From positions 1,612,001 to 1,676,000 of the forward strand of contig OZ242023.1 of assembly GCA_965204915.1 (NCBI GenBank): DNA of 64,000 nt, given 5' to 3'. The position numbers and the translations under genes are program-made. Positions 33,575 to 42,551 of the stretch are shown piece by piece. Each line of letters begins with the position of its first letter. The first letter of the stretch is position 1. This DNA is from HK1 sp965204915. GTDB taxonomy: Bacteria > Pseudomonadota > Gammaproteobacteria > HK1. Below the pieces are notes generated by a model. That model ran no database searches. It was not told the DNA's origin and worked only from the letters and a program-made list of their open reading frames with translations.

Positions 33575-36500
33575 GTGAGTGATCGCGCTGACGGCCGGCG
33601 CCTGATCGAATCGGCGTTTCCGCTGAAGGAGGCGTCCATCGACTCGGTGCACGAGAAGAACGTGCGCCACGGCCACATCTCCACCCTGCACGTCTGGCCG
33701 GCGCGGCGGCCCCTCGCCGCGGGCCGCGCGGTGCTGCTGGCGACCCTGCTCGACGATCCCGGGAGCGACGGCCGCCGGGAGCTGCTGCTTCGGATCGGCG
33801 GGCGCGTCGCCAGGAAGGCGACCGGGCGGGGCGAGAAGGAGGAGACGACCGGCGGGGTCCTCCATTGGGGGCGCGAGTCCTCCCCCGATCTGGCCCGCCT
33901 CCGGGAAGAGGTTCGCGCGGCGTTCGGCGGGCGCGCGCCCAAGGTCCTCGACCCCTTCGCGGGGGGCGGCGCCATCCCCCTGGAGGCCATGCGGCTCGGC
34001 TGCGAGGTCACCGCGTCGGACATCAACCCCGTCGCCTGGTTCATCCTGCGCTGCACCCTGCACTACCCGCATCTCATGGCGGGAAAGACCCGCCCCCTCC
34101 CGGCCCCCTCCCTGCGGGATCGCGCGTTCGTCGAGGCGTTCCTGAAGGCGCAGGGGATCGGGAAGGCGAGCGACCTCCGAGCCCATCTCGCGCGTCTCGG
34201 GCACGGCGACGATGGGGCGCCCGGTCAACAGACCGCCTTCGACCCCGAGCCACCGGAGTCGAGCGCGGACTTCCCGTGGCATCTCCGCGCCTGGGGGCGG
34301 CGGGTGCTGGCGGAAGCGCGCCGGGAGCTCGCCTCGCGCTACCCGACCTTCGCCGAGTTCGAGCCGGTGAGACGCAAGGGCCGCCCCGGCGAGGCCCCGC
34401 TGCCGCCGCAGCGCTTCCCGTCGCGTCCTCCGGTGCTCCTCGCGCCGGACCCGCAGGGAAGGGTGTCCGTGGAGGCGCTCAACGCGGCGCTGGACCCCCT
34501 CGACCTGGAGGACCCCCGCAACCCGCGCTGGGTCGCCAAGCCGACGGTGGCGTATCTCTGGGCGCGCACCGCCGAGTGCGGACACTGCCGGACCGAGCTC
34601 CCGCTCCTGAAGACGCTCTGGCTCTGCAAGCGGGGCGGCAAGCGGGTGCGGCTCGCGATGGCGCCCCGGGAAGACGGGAGCGGGGTGGACTTCGATCTGG
34701 AGCGGGAGGCGCCGGGAAGCGGCGGCGCCGACGGCCGCGGTGGCGCCGCTGGCCGCGGCGATGTCGATGGCGACGGTCGCGGTGGCGCCGCCGCCGGCCG
34801 AGGCGCTGGCGACGACCGACTCGGCGCCGGAACCATGAGCCGGAGCGGCGCCCGATGCCCGTGCTGCGGGGCCATCGCGACCATGCGGGACCTGCGGGCG
34901 CAAGGGCGCGCGGGAAGGCTGGGCGCGCGCATGACGGCGGTGGTGGTGGACGGGCAGGAGGGGAAGGAGTACCGACTGCCGCACGAGGAGGAGGTCGAGG
35001 CGGCGAAGGTCTCGCGCCAGAAGCTCGACGACCTCTATGCGGAGGTCCCGTTCGGCCTTCCACGAGAGCCGACGCCCAAGGCCGGGATCGGAGCGTCCAG
35101 AGCCTTCTCGGTGGATGGGTACGGCCTGAGCACCTGGGACAGCCTGTTCAGCGACCGGCAGCTCCTGGCGCTGGGCGCGATCGTCCGGCAGATCCGCCGC
35201 GTTCGGGAGGAGATGGAGGTCTGCGGTTATCCCGCCTGTTGGCGCGAAGCGCTCGTCGCCTGTCTGGCGCCATCGATCAGCCGGCTCGCCGACCGTTGCA
35301 GCACTCTCGCAACCTGGACCAACGACCACGACAAGATTCGCAGCACCTTCGCGCGATTCGCGCTGCCCATGGTCTGGGATTTCGCGGAGTCCTGTCCCTT
35401 GACCGACACCACGGGAGGGTTCGTCCAGGCCGTCGAGTGGATCGCTCGGGTCTGTGAGCACGCGCAGGCGGCTGCGGGGTCGGCGCCTCCGGCTACGGTG
35501 GCGCGCGAGTCCGCGATCGCAATTCAGGGCGGTGACTTCGACCTCATCTGCACCGACCCGCCCTACTACGACGCCATCCCCTACTCAGACCTCATGGACT
35601 TCTTCCACGTCTGGCTGCGGCGGGTGCTGCACGGGCTGTCGCCGGAGGCCGACGCGGCGTTCGCGAGCGCGCTCGGACCCAAGTGGAGCCCGGACGAGGG
35701 CGACGGCGAGCTGATCGACGATGCGAGCCGCTTCGGCGGCGACCGCTCCGCCTCGAAGCAGAGCTACGAGGACGGCATGGCCCGCGCCTTCGGCCGGTTC
35801 CATGCGTCGCTCCGGGACGGCGGGCGGCTGGTCGTCGTCTTCGCCAACAAGCAGCCGGACGCCTGGGAGACCCTGGTCTCCGCGCTGATCCGGGCCGGCT
35901 TCGTGGTGGTGGGCTCCTGGCCCATCCGCACCGAGATGGAGACCCGGCAACGGTCGCTCTCGTCCGCCGCCCTCGCCTCCTCGATCTGGATCGTCTGCAA
36001 GAAGCGGCCGCCCGACGCCCGCGCGGGCTGGGACCGGCGGGTGCTGGAGGAGATGCGGAGGCACGTGACCGAGCGGCTCCGGGACTTCTGGGACGCGGGG
36101 ATCCGGGGGCCGGACTTCGTCTGGGCCGCGACGGGCCCCGCGCTGGAAGCGTACAGCCGCCATCCGGCGGTGAGGATCACCGACGCCCCGGGCCGGCAGC
36201 TCGCGGTGGCCGGGTTCCTCCGCCACGTGCGGCGCATGGTGGTGGGCTTCGTCGTCAGCCGCCTGCTCGACCCGGAAGGGGGCGCCGCGGACGAGCTGGA
36301 CGACGTGACGACCTGCTACCTGCTGCACCGCAACGACTTCGGCCTCCATCCGGCCTCCGGCGGGGCCAGCATCCTCTACGCGCTCTCCTGCAACCTCTCG
36401 GATTCGGACCTCGCGGGCCGGCTGGACCTTCTCGTTCGCGGCGGCGCGCGCCGGGCCGCGGGGGACGAGGCGGAGGAGGAGGAGACGGCGGCCCCGGCCG

Positions 36501-36967
36501 GGGCCGGGGGTGCGGCGGGCGGGGTCGGGGGAGCGGCGGCCGGGGACGCGGCGGCCGGGGCCGGGGACGCGGCGGCCGGGGCCAGGGACGCGGCGGCCGA
36601 GGCCAGGGACGCGGGCGTGGCCGGGGCCGGGGGCGGCGAGGTGCGCCTCAAGGCATGGAGCCAGCGCCGGGGCCGGAGCTTGGGCGAGCCGTCGTCGGAC
36701 GGCGCCCCGCCCCCGTTGATCGACTGCCTCCACAAGCTGATGCAGCTCTGGAAGGCCGGTGACCGGCGGCGGGTGGACGTCTACCTCGAACGGCGCGGCC
36801 TGTGGCGCCACGAGCTCTTCGCCCGCCTCGCGCAAGCGGTGCTGGAGCTGGCGGAGCGCGGCTCCGAGGAGCGCTCGATCCTGGAGTCCATCCAGAACCA
36901 CCTGCGGGCGACGGACGCCGGCCCCGACCCGCAGCGCCCTTTGCGCCTCGATCCACGTCCCGGATAA
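33575..36967 (+). CDS. DUF1156 adenine-specific DNA methylase with zinc ribbon (COG1743)
   Basis: A 1130-residue methylase. The DUF1156 front is unmistakable: RLIESAFPLKEASIDSVHEK, NVRHGHISTLHVWPARRPLA. SAM motif I is VLDPFAGGGAIPLEAMRLG near residue 125, with SDINPVAWFILR. Cys pairs (CGHC, then CPCCGA) form a zinc ribbon, and the catalytic motif IV is LICTDPPYYDAIPYSDLMD near 658. Families with DUF1156 work beside DUF499 ATPases and helicases in predicted defence. The protein has two Ala/Gly/Asp-rich low-complexity inserts (about residues 380-415 and 970-1015). The GTG start lies right after joint repeat copy C. It likely protects host DNA by N6-adenine methylation. Confidence 0.93.
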   Translation: MSDRADGRRLIESAFPLKEASIDSVHEKNVRHGHISTLHVWPARRPLAAGRAVLLATLLDDPGSDGRRELLLRIGGRVARKATGRGEKEETTGGVLHWGRESSPDLARLREEVRAAFGGRAPKVLDPFAGGGAIPLEAMRLGCEVTASDINPVAWFILRCTLHYPHLMAGKTRPLPAPSLRDRAFVEAFLKAQGIGKASDLRAHLARLGHGDDGAPGQQTAFDPEPPESSADFPWHLRAWGRRVLAEARRELASRYPTFAEFEPVRRKGRPGEAPLPPQRFPSRPPVLLAPDPQGRVSVEALNAALDPLDLEDPRNPRWVAKPTVAYLWARTAECGHCRTELPLLKTLWLCKRGGKRVRLAMAPREDGSGVDFDLEREAPGSGGADGRGGAAGRGDVDGDGRGGAAAGRGAGDDRLGAGTMSRSGARCPCCGAIATMRDLRAQGRAGRLGARMTAVVVDGQEGKEYRLPHEEEVEAAKVSRQKLDDLYAEVPFGLPREPTPKAGIGASRAFSVDGYGLSTWDSLFSDRQLLALGAIVRQIRRVREEMEVCGYPACWREALVACLAPSISRLADRCSTLATWTNDHDKIRSTFARFALPMVWDFAESCPLTDTTGGFVQAVEWIARVCEHAQAAAGSAPPATVARESAIAIQGGDFDLICTDPPYYDAIPYSDLMDFFHVWLRRVLHGLSPEADAAFASALGPKWSPDEGDGELIDDASRFGGDRSASKQSYEDGMARAFGRFHASLRDGGRLVVVFANKQPDAWETLVSALIRAGFVVVGSWPIRTEMETRQRSLSSAALASSIWIVCKKRPPDARAGWDRRVLEEMRRHVTERLRDFWDAGIRGPDFVWAATGPALEAYSRHPAVRITDAPGRQLAVAGFLRHVRRMVVGFVVSRLLDPEGGAADELDDVTTCYLLHRNDFGLHPASGGASILYALSCNLSDSDLAGRLDLLVRGGARRAAGDEAEEEETAAPAGAGGAAGGVGGAAAGDAAAGAGDAAAGARDAAAEARDAGVAGAGGGEVRLKAWSQRRGRSLGEPSSDGAPPPLIDCLHKLMQLWKAGDRRRVDVYLERRGLWRHELFARLAQAVLELAERGSEERSILESIQNHLRATDAGPDPQRPLRLDPRPG
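36494..36620 (+). repeat. GC-rich tandem repeat inside the methylase gene
   Basis: Degenerate repeats of the type ggggacgcggcggccggggc encode AAGDAAAGAGDAAAGARDAA. They form a flexible Ala/Gly/Asp linker before the C-terminal domain and can easily change copy number by slippage. Confidence 0.75.
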
Positions 36968-37004
36968 TGGACGGCGAGGGTGCTCCTGGGAACGGGAGAA
37001 CGTC

Positions 37005-37283
37005 ATGGACGTGAAGCAGGCCGTACAGACGGCAAAAGAGCACGTTGCCCACCTGTTCGCCGACGAACACATCATGAACGTCGGTCTCGAAGAGGTCGAG
37101 TTCGACGAAGTGGACAAGCTCTGGGCGATCACCATCGGGTTCTCGCGTTCCTGGGACCGCCCTGGGAAACTTCTGCACACCCTTGGCGAAAATTTGTCGC
37201 GCACCTACAAGACCGTCCGCATCCAGGACGAGAGCGGTCGGGTCGAATCCGTCAAGCATCGCGACGTCACGGGAAGCCGGTAG
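37005..37283 (+). CDS. Small conserved hypothetical protein
   Basis: A 92-residue protein starting MDVKQAVQTAKEHVAHLFAD, with VGLEEVEFDEVDKLWAITIG and RTYKTVRIQDESGRVESVKH. I recognise the type as a small conserved bacterial protein, often next to a PIN-domain gene, but no function is known to me. A truncated PIN-like start follows four bases later. It sits between methylase and DUF499 genes, where the operon would otherwise be continuous, so it is probably part of an inserted small module. Confidence 0.7.
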   Translation: MDVKQAVQTAKEHVAHLFADEHIMNVGLEEVEFDEVDKLWAITIGFSRSWDRPGKLLHTLGENLSRTYKTVRIQDESGRVESVKHRDVTGSR

Positions 37284-37286
37284 CTG

Positions 37287-37358
37287 ATGCCGGTCGCCCT
37301 CATCATCGACGCGAACCTCCCGTCAAGCGCCCGGGAGCCGCAGGAGGTCCGTACATGA
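37287..37358 (+). pseudogene. Truncated PIN-domain start
   Basis: Twenty-three codons beginning MPVALIIDANLPSSAREPQE. The IIDAN string with the first catalytic Asp is how PIN-domain nucleases begin, but the reading ends in a TGA that overlaps the ATG of the DUF499 gene. The rest of the PIN gene is missing. It may now serve only as a leader that couples translation to the ATPase. Confidence 0.5.
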
Positions 37359-40300
37359 CCGCCACCAGACCGAAGCCCTGGCATCGGGTCTTCCGCCTCA
37401 AGGACGAGCTGCGGAGCGGCGAGCTCACCCTGGCGGAGTTCGCCGCCGACCTGCACGAGGTCACCCTCGGCGAGGGCCGGCGGCCCATCTACGAGGACCC
37501 CGCGCGCTTCTTCGCCCTGACCTTTCCCACCCCCGCCCTGCGCGAGCTGGTCAAGGACGTGGCGGAACGGCTCGCCGGGAGGAGCACCAAGGCGGTGCGG
37601 CAGCTCGAGCTGACCTACGGCGGCGGCAAGACCCATACCCTCATCACCCTCTACCACCTGTTCCGCGACCCGGCCGCCCTGTCCGGGGTCAAGGCGGTGC
37701 AGGAGTTCCGGCAGCACGTGGGCCGGGAGCTGCCGAGGGCGTTCACGGTGTCGCTCTGCTTCGACAAGATCGACGTGGAGCGGGGGATCGACGGGGTGCG
37801 CGCGCCCGGCGGGGAGGTCCGCTCGCTCAAGCATCCGTGGAGCGTGCTCGCGTTCCAGCTCGCCGGCGCGGAGGGGCTGCGCGCGATCCACGGCGACGGC
37901 GATGACGAGGAGCGCGAGACCCCGCCCGCCGAGCCGCTCCTCGCCCGGCTGCTGGCCCTCCCGCAGGAACAGGGGCTCGCCACCCTGGTCCTGGTGGACG
38001 AGGTGCTGATGTACGCGCGCGGCAAGGCGGGCATGGGGCCGGTCTGGCGGGAGCGGATCGTGGACTTCTTCCAGCATCTCGCGCAGGCCGTCGCCAAGGT
38101 GGACCGGGCGGCCCTCGTCGCGTCCCTGCTCGCCTCCGATCAGGGCAAGCAGGACCCGCTGGGCCAGTCCCTCCAATCCGACCTGTTCGACGTCATCCGG
38201 CGGCAGAAGGAGGAAGGCGTCCAGCCCGTCGGCCGGGAGGACGTCGCGGAGGTGCTGCGGCGGCGCCTGTTCGAGACGGAGGGCCCGGGCGCCCCCGACC
38301 CCGGGCCGCATGACGCCCAGGTCATCGGCGTCGTGCGCGCCCTGGCCAGCCTCGATCCCGCCACGAAGCGGAAGAGGCGCGAGGAGGAGGAGCGGTTCCG
38401 CAAGAGCTATCCGTTCCACCCCGACCTGGGCGACGTGTTCTACAGCCGCTGGACCCAGCTCGCGGGGTTCCAGAGGACGCGGGGGATCCTCCGCACCCTG
38501 GCCACGGCGCTCCGGGACGCCGAGGGCTGGGACGAGTGCCCGGTGATCGGCCCGTCCGCCCTGCTGGCGGCGCCCGGGGTGGACGGGATCTCGGATGCGG
38601 TGGCCGACCTCGCCGGGATCTCGACCTCGGAGCAATCGTCGGAGGGGTCCCGGACGGACTGGCGGACCCTGCTGGAGAAGGAGCTCCAGATCGCGCGCCG
38701 CGTCCAGCGGGAGGTTCCGGCGCTCGGCCAGCGCGAGGCGGAGCAGGCGGTGGTGGCGGTGTTCCTCCACTCCCAACCCGTCGGGCACAAGGCGAACACC
38801 CCGGAGCTCGTGCGGATGATCGGCGCCGGGGCGCCCGGGGCCATCGACCTCGACAAGGCGTTGGGAGGCTGGCGGGAGCTCTCCTGGTTCCTGGACGACG
38901 GCGACCTGGACGACGCCGCCATCGGCGGCGGCGCCGCCGGGGGAGCGGGCGGGCTCCCCAGGTCCTGGCGTCTCGGCAACCGCCCGAACCTCAAGCAGAT
39001 GCACGACGAGGCGTGCGCCCAGCGGGTCACCGACGACGCGGTGGAGCAGCGCCTGAAGGACGAAGCCCGCCGCACAAGGCGCCTCACCGAAGGCGCCCGG
39101 GCCGCCGGTGCGCAGGTGCATACGTTGCCGGAGTCGCCGCGGGACCTCGCCGACAACGGCGAGTTCCGTTACGCGGTGCTCGGCCCGGAGGCCGCATCGG
39201 AGTCCGGCCGGCCGAGCGCGCCGGCAAGCCGCTACCTCTCCGAGACCACGGGGCCGGACAAGCCCCGCGTACACCGGAACGTGGTGGTGCTGGCCGCGCC
39301 CTCCCGGGACGGCGTCGCCGCGGCGCGCGATACGGTTCGCTCGCTGCTCGGCTGGGAGGACGTGCAGCGGCAGCTTGCCGAGCACACCGTCGATCCCCTT
39401 CAGGGCGAGCGGCTGAGAAAGCGTCTCGAAGAGGCCCGGCGGCGCGTACCCGAGACCGTTCGCGCCGCCTGGTGCATCGTGGTGACCCTGAGCGAGGCCG
39501 GCGCCCCCCAGGCGTTCCGGCTCCCGGCCGACGGGGGGCCGCTGTTCGCGCAGATCAAGGGCGACGAACGTTCGCGCATCAAGGAGACGGCGGTGGACGC
39601 GGAGGCGCTCCTGCCCGACGGCCCGTACGACCTGTGGCGGGAGAGCGACGAGGCGCGTTTCGTCAGCGAGCTGGCCAACGCCTTCGCCCGCAACCCCCGC
39701 CTGCCGAAGTTCCTCAAGGCGAACGTCGTCGTCGATACCATCGCGCAGGGCATCCGGAGGGGGCTGTTCGTCGCCGAGCTGTCGAGGCCCGACGGCAGCC
39801 GCCGGACGTGGTGGCGCGAGGCGCCGTCGCGGGAGGTCATGGAGGACGGGCAGCTACGGGTGGCGCTGCCCGGGAAGGCGGCGCTGGCGGAGCTGCCCGG
39901 ACGGCTGCTGGCGCCCGGAGACGGCGCCGGAGGCGGCACCGCCAGAGACGGCGATGCCGGAGACGGCGCCCTCCCCGGCATCTGGGAGGGGGAGGCGGGG
40001 AGCGTGACGGTGGGCGCGCTGATCGACTACTTCCGGGGCGGGCACACCGTGACGGTCCGCCGGGAGGGCTACGACGAGACGGAGGCCATTCCGCGCTGCG
40101 ACGAGGAGATCGTGCGGGGCGCGGTCCGGTCCGCGGTCGAGGAGGGTCGGCTCTGGCTGACCAACGGCCCCACCTCCCTCTGGCGCGAGCCGGTCCCGGA
40201 GGACGTGCTGACCGACGCCGCGCGGTTGCAGGCGAGGCCGGAGCGGGTCCCGGCGAGTGCGCTGATGGACGACGCGCTTCCCGGCGCGTGGCAGGAAGGC

Positions 40301-40753
40301 GCCACCAACGGCGCCGACCTCACCCGCGCCCTGTCGCACGCCCGGGGCGAGGCGATGCCCTGGGGCCTGGTGCGCGAGAGCATCGCCGCCGGGGTGGACA
40401 GCCGCTGGCTGGAGATCAGGGACGGCGATGCGGAGATCCTGCACCGCGCCTACCGGGAGGCCGGCCGGCTCGTGCTGGAGCGTCCTTCGCAGGCGCCCGG
40501 CCCCGGGCCGGCGCCGCCGCCCGTGGCGCCGCCGGGCTCGCCCGCCACGCCGGGCGCACCCGCCACGAACATCGAAGGCCATCAGGTCCAGGACCTCGCC
40601 GACCTCGTGCCCGAGCTTCTCGAGGCGAGCGCCGGCTACCGGCTCGAATTCCGGGTGCAGGTGGTCCTGAACGACGCCCCGGAGGAGGTCCGCGCGAAGA
40701 TCGATCAGCTCATCGACGCGCGGCTGAAGCCCGGCGCGGACCGCTCACCCTGA
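37355..40753 (+). CDS. DUF499 family ATPase (COG1483)
   Basis: A 1132-residue AAA+ protein. Residues 1-60 (PWHRVFRLKDELRSGELTLA, GRRPIYEDPARFFALTFPT) and Walker A LTYGGGKTHTLITLYHL (86-102) are classic DUF499, with Walker B region LATLVLVDEVLMYARGKAGM near 215. The C-terminus carries a Pro/Gly/Ala linker (about 1045-1075) and a short final domain. In related loci this ATPase follows the DUF1156 methylase and is thought to power DNA sensing or translocation. The start overlaps the PIN remnant stop. It is the last intact gene of the island; the next gene is disrupted. Confidence 0.92.
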   Translation: MTATRPKPWHRVFRLKDELRSGELTLAEFAADLHEVTLGEGRRPIYEDPARFFALTFPTPALRELVKDVAERLAGRSTKAVRQLELTYGGGKTHTLITLYHLFRDPAALSGVKAVQEFRQHVGRELPRAFTVSLCFDKIDVERGIDGVRAPGGEVRSLKHPWSVLAFQLAGAEGLRAIHGDGDDEERETPPAEPLLARLLALPQEQGLATLVLVDEVLMYARGKAGMGPVWRERIVDFFQHLAQAVAKVDRAALVASLLASDQGKQDPLGQSLQSDLFDVIRRQKEEGVQPVGREDVAEVLRRRLFETEGPGAPDPGPHDAQVIGVVRALASLDPATKRKRREEEERFRKSYPFHPDLGDVFYSRWTQLAGFQRTRGILRTLATALRDAEGWDECPVIGPSALLAAPGVDGISDAVADLAGISTSEQSSEGSRTDWRTLLEKELQIARRVQREVPALGQREAEQAVVAVFLHSQPVGHKANTPELVRMIGAGAPGAIDLDKALGGWRELSWFLDDGDLDDAAIGGGAAGGAGGLPRSWRLGNRPNLKQMHDEACAQRVTDDAVEQRLKDEARRTRRLTEGARAAGAQVHTLPESPRDLADNGEFRYAVLGPEAASESGRPSAPASRYLSETTGPDKPRVHRNVVVLAAPSRDGVAAARDTVRSLLGWEDVQRQLAEHTVDPLQGERLRKRLEEARRRVPETVRAAWCIVVTLSEAGAPQAFRLPADGGPLFAQIKGDERSRIKETAVDAEALLPDGPYDLWRESDEARFVSELANAFARNPRLPKFLKANVVVDTIAQGIRRGLFVAELSRPDGSRRTWWREAPSREVMEDGQLRVALPGKAALAELPGRLLAPGDGAGGGTARDGDAGDGALPGIWEGEAGSVTVGALIDYFRGGHTVTVRREGYDETEAIPRCDEEIVRGAVRSAVEEGRLWLTNGPTSLWREPVPEDVLTDAARLQARPERVPASALMDDALPGAWQEGATNGADLTRALSHARGEAMPWGLVRESIAAGVDSRWLEIRDGDAEILHRAYREAGRLVLERPSQAPGPGPAPPPVAPPGSPATPGAPATNIEGHQVQDLADLVPELLEASAGYRLEFRVQVVLNDAPEEVRAKIDQLIDARLKPGADRSP

Positions 40754-40835
40754 CGTTTGGGGAACGCGCGCAGGAGCTTCGCAGGCTTCCACGCCTGAGC
40801 GGACGAACGATGACGGACATGCAGGAGCACCGCCG

Positions 40836-41260
40836 ATGAACAAGCCTCAACCGCTGCTGTCGGGAGTGCAGCACATTCCCGTCGGCAACCTGTTGCTCGA
40901 TGGAGACAACCCTCGGCTCCCCGGGAAGCTTCGTGGGGGATCCCAGTCCGAGCTCCTGAATTTTCTTCGTGGGAAGGGCGTATTGGAGGAGCTGGCGCAG
41001 TCCTGCCTCGATAATGGCTTCTTCCAGCTTGAGTTTCGGGATTCGCTGACCGAAATGGATTCCCGCTTTCGCGGGAATGACGGCCAGACGGCCACGGCCA
41101 GCGTAAAAGCAACGTGTCTCGCTGAAATGACGTCATTCCCGCGAAAGCGGGAATCCATCGCCTGATTCAAGGTATTTTGAATCCCGAAACTTGAGTTCCG
41201 GCACGAGCCGTTGATCGTTCTCCCAACGGGCGATCATGGCAAATACACGTCGGTGAATTC
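40836..41260 (+). pseudogene. ParB-like nuclease-fold gene split by a short element
   Basis: The left part (QHIPVGNLLLDGDNPRLPGK, then VLEELAQSCLDNGFF) is a typical ParB/sulfiredoxin-fold N-terminus. It is interrupted at 41029 by a 167-base element. After the element the frame resumes as HEPLIVLPTGDHGKYTSV, the normal continuation of this domain. Removing the element and one of the two 7-base target copies restores GFFRHEPLIVLP without a frameshift. Downstream of about 41260 the match ends, so the gene is also shortened at the 3' end. The uninterrupted gene probably belonged to the defence operon. Confidence 0.82.
41029..41195. mobile_element. Short inverted-terminal element, copy 1
   Basis: A 167-base element with inverted ends (ttgagtttcgggattc and gaatcccgaaacttgag) and an inner inverted pair ggattcccgctttcgcggga / its complement. 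It is flanked by ttccagc (41022-41028) and ttccggc (41196-41202), a 7-base target duplication with one change. It has no transposase, as in MITEs. It disrupts the ParB-like gene. Confidence 0.88.
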
Positions 41261-41369
41261 ATCTGCCTCCTTCCTCCTGAAGACTCGACGATTGTAGTCT
41301 CCGGGATCCCCGGGGCGGCTCAAGGTGTCGTCGCGGGCCGTCCCGATCCAGTGCAGGGCAAGCACGGTC

Positions 41370-41975
41370 ATGGTTCGCGATGGAAGACGGTCGGATGCGG
41401 AGACGCTGCGCGAGATCGTCGCCGGCAGCTTCATCTTCGAGCTTCCGGGGGCGCTGCCGCGCGAGGTCTGCCGCGAGATGGTGCGGCGCTTCGAGGCCTG
41501 CGCGCCCGAGCACTACGCGGGCCGGGTCGGCCACCACGCCGCCCTCGACCCCTCGGTGAAGCGCTCGACGGATCTCGTCATGAGCGGGAAGTCGCACTGG
41601 AAGGATCTCGACACCGCGCTCTTCCGGTCGCTGGTCCCGGCGCTCGATGCGGTGGCCCGGCGGCATCCGTTCTTCGGCGGACGTTTCAAGGACGTCGGGT
41701 ACGCGGTGCAGCGGACCGGCCCGGGCGAGTTCTACCACTGGCACATCGACGGCGGCAGCCACGCGCTGAGCCACCGCCAGTTGGTGGCGATCTGGTATCT
41801 CAACGACGTGGAGGGGCCGGGTGGCGAGACCGAGTTCCGCTTCCAGGCGGTGAAGGTGAGGCCGGAGGAAGGCAAGCTCCTGCTCTTCCCTCCGTTCTGG
41901 ACCCACGAGCATCGCGGGGTCAGGCTCGAACGCGGGGTGAAGTACATCGCGACGACGTGGGTCGTCTTCGCCTGA
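41370..41975 (+). CDS. 2OG-Fe(II) oxygenase (PiuC/prolyl 4-hydroxylase-like)
   Basis: A 201-residue cupin-fold dioxygenase. The iron ligands are visible as His-x-Asp in FYHWHIDGGSHALSH and the distal His in FPPFWTHEHRGVRL; the 2-oxoglutarate-binding Arg is likely in that same segment. The sequence IWYLNDVEGPGGETEFRFQ is typical of the prolyl hydroxylase-like group. Substrate unknown. I use the ATG at 41370; an in-frame start at 41325 would add 15 residues. It lies at the outer edge of the defence island. Confidence 0.87.
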   Translation: MVRDGRRSDAETLREIVAGSFIFELPGALPREVCREMVRRFEACAPEHYAGRVGHHAALDPSVKRSTDLVMSGKSHWKDLDTALFRSLVPALDAVARRHPFFGGRFKDVGYAVQRTGPGEFYHWHIDGGSHALSHRQLVAIWYLNDVEGPGGETEFRFQAVKVRPEEGKLLLFPPFWTHEHRGVRLERGVKYIATTWVVFA

Positions 41976-42076
41976 GCGGGACACGGCTCGAACCGCACAT
42001 CCGTCATCAGGAGCCATCGGGCGCCATCGGGCGCCGTCGGACGAACGGCCGGTGCCGGGGACCCGCGTGCGGTCGT

Positions 42077-42430
42077 TCAGTCGTATCGCTTGTGGTACCG
42101 GCGCCGTGCGCCGGCGCGTTGCACCACCACCCCGCGCACCGATGCGAGCCCGGCGGCCAACGTGAGCGGAGGGTAGCCGCCGTTGAGCGCGACGAGCTCG
42201 TCGCCCCCATCCGTGCGCCGCAGCATCCGGAAGATGTACTCGCCGTCGATCTCGGCCAGCACGAACGCACCGTCCCTCGCCACCCCGGTCGGGTCGACGA
42301 TGACGATGCAGCCGGCCGCGAACTCCGGCTCCATGCTGTCGTCCACGACCCGTAGCGCGAAGGGCTCCGCCTCGATGCAGGTGGTGGGCGGAGCGGCGTC
42401 CGCCGGCGGCGGTGTCTTCGGATCGATCAT
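42077..42430 (-). CDS. LexA/S24-like protein without catalytic lysine
   Basis: A 117-residue protein with the S24 peptidase fold: ALRVVDDSMEPEFAAGCIVI contains the Asp-Ser-Met-Glu-Pro serine motif. In active LexA and UmuD a lysine follows in a Val-Lys-Arg segment; here the equivalent is EYIFRMLRRTD, with Phe in place of Lys. The N-terminal DNA-binding domain of LexA is absent. Ribosome binding site gaggag. It lies downstream of the cas6-like gene on the same strand. It may bind a partner protein rather than cleave itself. Confidence 0.8.
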   Translation of the reverse strand: MIDPKTPPPADAAPPTTCIEAEPFALRVVDDSMEPEFAAGCIVIVDPTGVARDGAFVLAEIDGEYIFRMLRRTDGGDELVALNGGYPPLTLAAGLASVRGVVVQRAGARRRYHKRYD

Positions 42431-42551
42431 CGCGGCTCCTCGTGCGAATCCGCCGCTCGCGAGGGGCGGCCTCGGGCCGAACGACCGCCGGCTCTCCGGG
42501 CTCCGCGCCTCCCGCGGATTCGCCGCTGCCCGCCGGCTGCCGATCCGTGGC

